Assembly: GCA_028706995.1 (NCBI GenBank) | Contig: JAQTVR010000090.1 | Span: 1-5,325, forward strand | Reading direction: 5' to 3' | DNA length: 5,325 nt | From: Dehalococcoidales bacterium | Lineage (GTDB): Bacteria; Chloroflexota; Dehalococcoidia; Dehalococcoidales; UBA5627 | In this document: one piece after another, positions 1 to 3,757 of the stretch | Layout of the letters: each line of letters opens with the position of its first letter | How positions within the stretch are numbered: the stretch's first letter is position 1 | Program-made: the position numbers and the translations under genes | Notes under the pieces: generated by a model | The model's input: the letters and a program-made list of their open reading frames with translations, nothing else | Told to the model about the DNA's origin: nothing | Databases searched by the model: none

Positions 1-115
1 TATTATACAGAAAGCGACTTCTAACTGCCCTCTAAATTTATACATACTTAGAACTGCACCCAAATAAACTAGACAATTAAGCAATATCAATACTATTTTC
101 AATTATTCTCCCTAA

Positions 116-190
116 TTCCACCTACGCGGTGGAAAGTCGGTTAATCAACCCAGGTGTCAACCTCCGAAGTTGACAGTTGGTGCTTTTTTA
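116..190 (+). ncRNA. Candidate small structured RNA (three consecutive hairpins)
   Basis: Three hairpins follow each other on the plus strand. The first is TTCCACC/GGTGGAA (7 bp, 116-134), the second is GGTT-AATC-AACC (139-150), and the third is the terminator-like stem at 150-180, which ends in a T-tract. A weak promoter-like pair (TAGACA at 70-75, TACTAT at 91-96, 15-nt spacer) lies upstream. The arrangement fits a short plus-strand sRNA or the 3' part of a longer one, opposite in direction to every gene here. It could equally be a palindromic intergenic repeat. I do not recognise a known RNA family. Confidence 0.3.
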
Positions 191-200
191 TTTTTAATTT
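149..200 (+). terminator. Rho-independent terminator-like hairpin on the plus strand
   Basis: A perfect 7-bp stem, TGTCAAC (155-161) with GTTGACA (169-175), can be extended by an outer CCA/TGG pairing. It is followed from about 184 by a T-rich tract (TTTTTTATTTTT). The polarity fits termination of a plus-strand transcript, although no plus-strand gene is visible to the left in the window. On the minus strand the stem is even longer with a G-U pair, but no T-run follows. Confidence 0.5.
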
Positions 201-269
201 TCACGATTCAGTGCCCGACCCCGTTGCTTCTGCTGCCAATTCCTTATCCGTAATGATTTGTTTCAACAT
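201..269 (-). pseudogene. 22-codon ORF, probable truncated gene start running into a repeat
   Basis: An ATG at 269 with a strong AAGGA 6 nt upstream opens a 22-residue reading frame, MLKQIITDKELAAEATGSGTES. The good ribosome-binding site just after the lipoprotein gene suggests the genuine 5' end of a gene. The last codons (ACG GGG TCG GGC ACT GAA TCG TGA) coincide with a GGGGTCGGGCACTGAATCG sequence, of a kind I recall as a dispersed repeat in several bacterial genomes. The simplest reading is a gene cut off after about 14 codons by repeat insertion or deletion. A true micropeptide is the alternative. The original product cannot be identified from so few residues. Confidence 0.35.
204..222. 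repeat. Short dispersed-repeat-like sequence (GGGGTCGGGCACTGAATCG on minus)
   Basis: The minus-strand sequence GGGGTCGGGCACTGAATCG resembles a GGGGTC(A/G)GGCACTGAA sequence that I recall as a recurrent intergenic or REP-like repeat, often near Y1-type (REP-associated) transposases. Only one copy is present here. It supplies the last codons of the 22-codon ORF. The recollection is not verified. Confidence 0.35.
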
Positions 270-286
270 GATCTATCCTTGTCTTT

Positions 287-787
287 TTATTTCGACTTCC
301 CAATCCCATATTTTGTCTTTATAGAATTAGCTACAAACTCTGCATCGTAAATAATTCCATTTATGTCTGGCTTTTTCTTGAAGCAAAGTATGGTATTACT
401 AGTTTCTGGTTTTGAAAAGTAATAGGTTTGCCCTCCATATGTAGTTGTCCGTGCAGCACCAGAGGTATAATTGCCATAACTATATGCGTTCCCCGTTGTA
501 TGTGAAGTTGAAGGAGTAGTATATGCTCCAATATCTGTATGCCTTTCTGAATCGACAATTACAAAATATCTAAATTCATTTTCTAATGCTACTTCTGCCG
601 ATCGTAAAAGGCTAAAATCAGATGCACGTTCTCTACTAGTATAACCATTCCCCTTAAAAGATATCTGAAATATATTCTCTCCTAATCTTGTTTCAGAATA
701 TCCGCCTGTAAGACTCTTCCTCTGGTATGCTGTCGCACAACCTGCGAGTATAAGAATCATGAAAAGGAAAATAGATACTCTTTTCAT
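287..787 (-). CDS. CC0125/CC1285 family lipoprotein
   Basis: The 166-residue protein begins with a lipoprotein signal peptide: MKR, a hydrophobic core and the lipobox LAGC, with C17 as the lipidated residue. Residue +2 is Ala, which in the usual Lol rule favours outer-membrane sorting. The mature N-terminus reads CATAYQ followed by GGYSETRLGENIFQISFKG (28-46) and GNGYTSRERASDFSLLRSAE (46-65). This pattern (CATxYQ, GGYS, FxGNGYTSRE, LLRxAE) is that of the CC0125/CC1285 family of small bacterial lipoproteins, whose function is unknown to me. A Ser/Thr/Tyr/Gly-rich low-complexity region at about 88-122 is followed by a C-terminal domain ending near GIGKSK. The Shine-Dalgarno is weak (AAAGAGA about 8-10 nt upstream). 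The gene is intact. A small ORF with a good ribosome-binding site starts 17 nt after its stop. Confidence 0.85.
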   Translation of the reverse strand: MKRVSIFLFMILILAGCATAYQRKSLTGGYSETRLGENIFQISFKGNGYTSRERASDFSLLRSAEVALENEFRYFVIVDSERHTDIGAYTTPSTSHTTGNAYSYGNYTSGAARTTTYGGQTYYFSKPETSNTILCFKKKPDINGIIYDAEFVANSIKTKYGIGKSK

Positions 788-858
788 TGTATTATCTCTT
801 TCATAATTAATTTTATTTTAGTGCAAGATTATTTTTATTATCTTATACAATTCTTGAT

Positions 859-1305
859 TTATTTAGTTTTTAATAAATATATTATTAGAATTACGGCTGG
901 CACTCCAAATGTTAATAATGTTGCACGATAATCTCCTTTTAAACCAAAAATCTTTTCTTTTTTCATCTTTTTATCTATACTCTTATCATCGGCAGTTTTA
1001 ATTCTTAGATGTTGTTGAAGATTTAACTCTTTTTCAATCTCATGAAGTCGAGTAAATTTAATATGTTGAATATCTTTATGCCGCTTATAATAAAATCTCC
1101 ATATTATCAATATAAGAAAAGATAAAACTGCTATAGTAGGATATACAGATAATTTTTCCCCAATTAGTCCTATTGTACCAAAAACACCTGCAATCAAAAT
1201 CGTTCCTATTGTCCAATTCATAGTATCATAATGGATTGCCATATCTTGAGTTAACTGATATTCTAATCTAAGGTTTTCGATCTTATTTTGTTCTTCATCA
1301 ACCAT
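859..1305 (-). CDS. Hypothetical three-helix membrane protein
   Basis: This 148-residue protein is not one I can name. It has a charged, helical N-terminus (MVDEEQNKIENLRLEYQLTQ). Two closely spaced hydrophobic helices follow at about 31-49 and 54-72, and a basic KRHKD segment comes just after the second. A polar, Lys/Glu-rich helical region spans about 73-127, and a third hydrophobic helix at 128-145 is followed by a short KTK tail. The start is supported by AGGA 7 nt upstream of the ATG. Two N-terminal helices plus a long cytoplasmic helix and a final anchor suggest an inner-membrane protein, possibly a small sensor or effector, but nothing in the sequence fixes a function. The gene is visibly AT-rich, like its neighbours at 1429-1884 and 287-787 and unlike leuA and leuC, which fits acquisition by transfer. 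Confidence 0.75.
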   Translation of the reverse strand: MVDEEQNKIENLRLEYQLTQDMAIHYDTMNWTIGTILIAGVFGTIGLIGEKLSVYPTIAVLSFLILIIWRFYYKRHKDIQHIKFTRLHEIEKELNLQQHLRIKTADDKSIDKKMKKEKIFGLKGDYRATLLTFGVPAVILIIYLLKTK

Positions 1306-1334
1306 TTTATTATCCTAATTAATTTATATATTAA

Positions 1335-1445
1335 TTAGCCCAAATAATTTTCAAGGAACTGATCATTATTTTGAGCGACCTTGTCGATTTCAGCCAAAGC
1401 ATGCTTGAGTCTTTTCGGATGCCTACACTTAAAATTTAAGATTAG
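1335..1445 (-). pseudogene. Possible C-terminal coding remnant (36 codons, no start)
   Basis: Between the genes at 1429-1884 and 859-1305 the minus strand has an open stretch bounded by stops, with no ATG. It ends HPKRLKHALAEIDKVAQN, then NDQFLENYLG, then TAA. The segment from 1335 to about 1421 is less AT-rich than its surroundings, and its residue composition (amphipathic helix with Lys/Glu/Ala/Leu) looks protein-like. It overlaps the last 17 bases of the upstream gene in a different frame. It may be the 3' end of a gene whose 5' part was lost when that upstream gene was placed here. I cannot assign a family, and chance is possible for an ORF this short. Confidence 0.3.
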
Positions 1446-1884
1446 CTACAGGCATTATAATAGCCGACTGGCTTGCGCCAATACGCGCCCCCGTATATGC
1501 GATAGTTATTACTATAATATTTGCCAAAAGCCGATGGTCCTTAATTCCGGTTTTATCTACGAAATATCCTGCGATACCTGTAGTTATAATGCTCCCCACA
1601 ATTAAGTAAGTAGTATTAATTCCCTCTGTACTATTAATGTTATTTTTTGCAATCTTGGGGATACATATCAAACCTAAAATTGCGCCTGAAACTGTAAACA
1701 GAGAATCTCCTAGCTCATCTCCTCCAACAAGCTCATGAAGTTTGTGCCCGGAATATCCACCTAATAAGCCTCCAACAAGCGGAGTTACAGCCATTAGATT
1801 TTTTGCCGACTCACTTGCAGCAAAGCAAACTGAATTAACAAGTAAAGCACTTAAAAGAACTAAAAACAAAAATGCTTTCTTCAT
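1429..1884 (-). CDS. Hypothetical exported membrane protein with signal peptide and glycine-rich segment
   Basis: I do not recognise this 151-residue protein. It starts with a clear Sec signal peptide (MKK, then a hydrophobic core, likely cleavage after VCFA at residue 22). A glycine-rich stretch at about 37-70 (GGLLGGYSG, then LVGGDELGD, then VSGAILG) resembles glycine-zipper membrane segments. Further hydrophobic stretches at about 62-78, 92-108 and 119-137 suggest membrane helices. I place the start at MKKAFLF, because GAGGAG lies 10 nt upstream and the signal peptide begins there. The frame is open for 12 more codons upstream, but that part reads the duplicated leuC tail out of frame (MAVSRAPRSYKH) and is not a plausible extension. 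It is more AT-rich than leuC, and its Shine-Dalgarno is supplied by the duplicated leuC 3' end. Function unknown; an envelope location is inferred. Confidence 0.7.
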   Translation of the reverse strand: MKKAFLFLVLLSALLVNSVCFAASESAKNLMAVTPLVGGLLGGYSGHKLHELVGGDELGDSLFTVSGAILGLICIPKIAKNNINSTEGINTTYLIVGSIITTGIAGYFVDKTGIKDHRLLANIIVITIAYTGARIGASQSAIIMPVANLKF

Positions 1885-1894
1885 GTGTTTATAG

Positions 1895-1900
1895 CTCCTC
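1895..1900 (-). promoter_or_regulatory. Shine-Dalgarno GAGGAG for the gene at 1429-1884
   Basis: On the minus strand GAGGAG lies 10 nt before the ATG at 1884. It decides the start at MKKAFLF over the longer open frame. It lies in the duplicated leuC tail, so in the ancestral operon it was probably the ribosome-binding site of whatever followed leuC. Confidence 0.65.
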
Positions 1901-1919
1901 GGGGCTCGCGATACGGCCA
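1896..1919. repeat. 24-bp direct repeat, distal copy
   Basis: This is an exact copy of the leuC tail. In the leuC frame on the minus strand it still encodes GRIASPEEL and a stop (GAG CTA TAA, where leuC itself has GAA TTG TAG). It also contains most of the GAGGAG used as Shine-Dalgarno by the gene starting at 1884. It may be the original leuC end, displaced by an insertion. Confidence 0.9.
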
Positions 1920-1926
1920 CAGATTT

Positions 1927-1960
1927 TATCCGCGTAATCCGTATCCCGAATCCGCGAAAT
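1927..1960 (+). repeat. Solo repeat array downstream of leuC (two units)
   Basis: TATCCGCGTAATCCG at 1927-1941 and AATCCGCGAAAT at 1949-1960 have cores 22 nt apart, the same spacing as in the arrays flanking the GxxExxY gene. There is no gene within it. It lies between two exact copies of the leuC 3' end, in the 81-nt gap between the leuC stop and the next gene. Confidence 0.8.
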
Positions 1961-1965
1961 CTAAT

Positions 1966-3225
1966 CTACAATTCCTCGGGGCTCGCGATACGGCCAAGCA
2001 CAGCGGAAGCCGCGGCGACAGCAGGATTCGACAGATACACTTCACTCTGCGGATCCCCCATCCTGCCCACAAAATTCCTATTAGTCGTCGCCAGCGCTCT
2101 CTCGCCTTTAGCCAGTATGCCCATATGCCCGCCCAGGCACGGCCCGCAGGTCGGCGTAGAAATAGCCGCGCCAGCATCCATGAATATCTTGAATAGCCCC
2201 TCATCCATCGCCTGCCGCCATACTTCCTGCGTCGCCGGGATGACAATGAGCCGCACATATTTATGCACTTTCTGTCCTTTGATGACTTCAGCAGCCAGCG
2301 CCAGGTCCTCGATACGTCCGTTGGTGCAAGAGCCGATCACTACCTGGTCAATCGTAACTTTGCCGACTTTGGAGATCGGCTTCACGTTGCTTGGTAGGTG
2401 CGGGAAAGCCACCATCGGTTCCAGCTTGGTGACATCATATTCTTTGGTCTCTATATACTTGGCATTCTTATCGCTTTCGTATGTTTCATATGGCTCTTTG
2501 GCTCGTTTCTCTACATATTTAAGAGTGGTTTCATCTACACCCATGATGCCATTCTTGCCGCCGGCCTCTATGGCCATGTTGCACATAGTGAACCTGTCTG
2601 ACATGGGCAGGCCATCAATAGTATCGCCGCAGAATTCCATCGAGCGGTAGAGCGCGCCATCTACTCCAATATCCCCGATAGTATGCAGGATGAGGTCTTT
2701 GCCGCCGACCCACTTCGGTAGTTTGCCGCGATAGATGAACTTCATGGCTTCAGGCACTTTGAACCAGCATTCGCCTGTGACCATCACTGCTGCCAGGTCT
2801 GTGCTGCCGACCCCGGTAGAAAAAGCGCCCATCGCGCCATAGGTGCAGGTATGTGAATCCGCGCCGATAATGACTTGGCCAGGCAGGACAATGCCCTGTT
2901 CCGGCAGGAGCGCGTGCTCCACACCCATTTCACCAACTTCAAAATAGTATTTAAGCTTTTGCTCTTTGGCGAACTCGCGCAGGATCTTAACCTGTTCGGC
3001 TGATTTGATATCTTTGCAGGGAGTAAAATGGTCAGGGACAAGCACTACCTTATCCTTGTCAAATACTCTCTTGGCTTTGGCTTTCTTGAATTCGCTGATA
3101 GCAATAGGCGCGGTGACGTCATTGCCGAGGGCAATGTCTACTTTGGCCTGTATCAGTTCACCGGCATGCACTTCTTCTTTGCCGCAATGCGCTGCCAGTA
3201 TCTTTTCGGTGATTGTCATTCCCAT
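1966..3225 (-). CDS. leuC: 3-isopropylmalate dehydratase large subunit
   Basis: LeuC is the iron-sulfur subunit of isopropylmalate isomerase, which with LeuD converts 2-isopropylmalate to 3-isopropylmalate. At 419 residues it is the shorter HacA/archaeal-type form rather than the ~465-residue enterobacterial type. The three [4Fe-4S] cysteine ligands are visible: C300 in GSCTNGR, and C360 and C363 in PTCGPCLGG. Other aconitase-family signatures are VPDHFTP (63-69), GADSHTCTYGAMGAF (121-135) and GRMGDPQSEVYLSNP (387-401). The first ATG is chosen because AAGGAG lies 8 nt upstream; a second ATG two codons later would be 14 nt away. The partner leuD would be expected just downstream but is absent. 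Instead the gene ends in a 24-bp sequence that is repeated 77 bp further on, beyond a repeat array. The last codons, encoding SPEEL and a stop, overlap that duplication. Confidence 0.97.
   Translation of the reverse strand: MGMTITEKILAAHCGKEEVHAGELIQAKVDIALGNDVTAPIAISEFKKAKAKRVFDKDKVVLVPDHFTPCKDIKSAEQVKILREFAKEQKLKYYFEVGEMGVEHALLPEQGIVLPGQVIIGADSHTCTYGAMGAFSTGVGSTDLAAVMVTGECWFKVPEAMKFIYRGKLPKWVGGKDLILHTIGDIGVDGALYRSMEFCGDTIDGLPMSDRFTMCNMAIEAGGKNGIMGVDETTLKYVEKRAKEPYETYESDKNAKYIETKEYDVTKLEPMVAFPHLPSNVKPISKVGKVTIDQVVIGSCTNGRIEDLALAAEVIKGQKVHKYVRLIVIPATQEVWRQAMDEGLFKIFMDAGAAISTPTCGPCLGGHMGILAKGERALATTNRNFVGRMGDPQSEVYLSNPAVAAASAVLGRIASPEEL
1973..1996. repeat. 24-bp direct repeat, copy inside leuC 3' end
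   Basis: This copy spans the leuC codons for GRIASPEE and is identical over 24 bp to 1896-1919 (starts TCCTCGGGG, ends ATACGGCCA on the plus strand). The two copies are offset by 77 bp and bracket a 53-bp insert carrying the solo repeat array. The match stops abruptly on both sides. Confidence 0.9.
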
Positions 3226-3233
3226 CTTAGAAA

Positions 3234-3240
3234 CTCCTTC
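3234..3240 (-). promoter_or_regulatory. Shine-Dalgarno GAAGGAG for leuC
   Basis: GAAGGAG lies 8 nt upstream of the leuC ATG at 3225 and favours it over the in-frame ATG two codons later. It shows that leuC keeps a strong independent ribosome-binding site despite the cassette upstream. Confidence 0.8.
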
Positions 3241-3294
3241 GCAGATTGATTAATGCTATTCTGTTAGCTGCATTCTCCGCTTAGCTTGCAGTTG

Positions 3295-3347
3295 ATTTCG
3301 CGGATTCAAAAAACAGATTACGCGGATTAAGACAAGACGCGGATTAA
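3295..3347 (-). repeat. Left repeat array of the GxxExxY cassette (three units)
   Basis: Three units with core CGCGGATT (plus-strand reading) occur at 3299-3306, 3321-3328 and 3338-3345, spaced 22 and 17 nt. Read on the minus strand, the 22-spaced pair is ATCCGCGTAATC, eight variable bases, then GAATCCGCGAAATC. This is nearly the same as the array at 1926-1963 (about 31 of 38 positions identical, with differences concentrated in the spacer). The innermost unit contains the TAA stop codon of the GxxExxY gene. Confidence 0.8.
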
Positions 3348-3718
3348 AGCTTGTTGACTAGTCTCTTAAATTGGCAACTCCTGTTACCAAAATTAACTAA
3401 AAACCCAACCTTAATATCAGAAGCTTTTAGATAAGATATCAGTTGAGATTCAAAAAGCTTAGGCATGTTTCCAACCATAGCCTTGATTTCCAGGATTATT
3501 CTGTCTTCAATAAACATATCTACCCGGAAAATCCCTGCCTTTTTGTCATCAAACATAATCTCAAAGATTTTTTCAGATTGATATCTTAAGCCAGCTTTAC
3601 CTATAGAAGCTTCCAACGCCTTGTGATAAATCTTCTCGTTAAAACCCGGACCTAATTTGTTGTGTACTTCAAAACAGCATCCGATTATTTTCTCTGTAAC
3701 TTTATCGTTTATTGGCAT
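3344..3718 (-). CDS. GxxExxY family protein, predicted PD-(D/E)XK-fold nuclease-like
   Basis: This 124-residue protein matches the GxxExxY family (Pfam PDDEXK_3 type). Its biological role is not established; the fold class suggests a nuclease or nuclease derivative. The defining motif is seen at 25-31 (GFNEKIY: G25, E28, Y31), after a helix typical of the family (IIGCCFEVHNKLGPG). The candidate metal site is complete: E28, D67 in RVDMFI, E77 and K79 in LEIKA, and Q92 in SQLISYL, so catalysis is possible. Length is normal and the frame is intact. The ATG is separated from a repeat unit by a single base and has no good Shine-Dalgarno sequence. The TAA stop lies inside a repeat unit at the other end. 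The gene separates leuA from leuC and has no evident link to leucine synthesis; its flanking inverted arrays suggest it arrived as a cassette. Confidence 0.93.
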   Translation of the reverse strand: MPINDKVTEKIIGCCFEVHNKLGPGFNEKIYHKALEASIGKAGLRYQSEKIFEIMFDDKKAGIFRVDMFIEDRIILEIKAMVGNMPKLFESQLISYLKASDIKVGFLVNFGNRSCQFKRLVNKL

Positions 3719-3753
3719 TATCCGCGTAATCCGCCTTACTAATCCGCGTAATT
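3719..3753 (+). repeat. Right repeat array of the GxxExxY cassette (two units)
   Basis: Two direct units, TATCCGCGTAATCCG starting at 3719 and AATCCGCGTAAT starting at 3741, have cores 22 nt apart. They are inverted relative to the left array and in the same orientation as the array after leuC, with which the first 15 bases are identical. The GxxExxY ATG (3716-3718) directly abuts the first unit on its low-coordinate side, and the leuA stop codon lies 5 nt beyond the array. Confidence 0.8.
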
Positions 3754-3757
3754 TAGT

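Larger units (their letters stand above)
3295..3753 (-). mobile_element. Candidate GxxExxY cassette with inverted terminal repeat arrays
   Basis: The GxxExxY gene is bracketed by two arrays of the same short repeat in opposite orientation (3295-3347 and 3719-3753), with almost no other sequence inside. The unit of about 460 bp sits exactly between the leuA stop and the leuC leader. No transposase or recombinase is encoded, so if mobile it would act through the GxxExxY protein or through a partner elsewhere. A third array without the gene lies after leuC. I see the repeats and their geometry directly; mobility is inference. A perfect target duplication around this copy is not visible, though a degraded one is possible. 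Confidence 0.45.

Noticed and set aside
788..858. A minus-strand promoter (TTGCAC with a TATGAA-like box) upstream of the lipoprotein gene.
   Set aside because: The spacing is short and the region is so AT-rich that such boxes occur by chance.
1381..1605. Plus-strand ORF of 74 codons.
   Set aside because: It overlaps the exported-protein gene and the coding remnant, has no Shine-Dalgarno, and its composition is rich in Cys, Tyr and His as expected from an antisense shadow.
1885..1920. Extension of the exported-protein gene to an ATG at 1920.
   Set aside because: Those 12 codons are an out-of-frame reading of the duplicated leuC tail. The signal peptide and the GAGGAG support the start at 1884.
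1926..2258. Long open frames overlapping the leuC 3' end on both strands (1926-2258 minus, 1885-2196 plus).
   Set aside because: They are Arg-rich shadows of the leuC reading frame and lack family features. The apparent repeat RAPR/VSRAPR in them merely reflects the 24-bp duplication.
3219..3219. leuC start at the second ATG (MTITEKIL).
   Set aside because: The AAGGAG lies 8 nt from the first ATG and 14 nt from the second, so the first is better placed.
3295..3753. A CRISPR-like array, because of the short regularly spaced repeats.
   Set aside because: Only two or three units per array with 22-nt periodicity, 8-bp cores and no spacer-sized unique segments. The arrays are inverted relative to each other.
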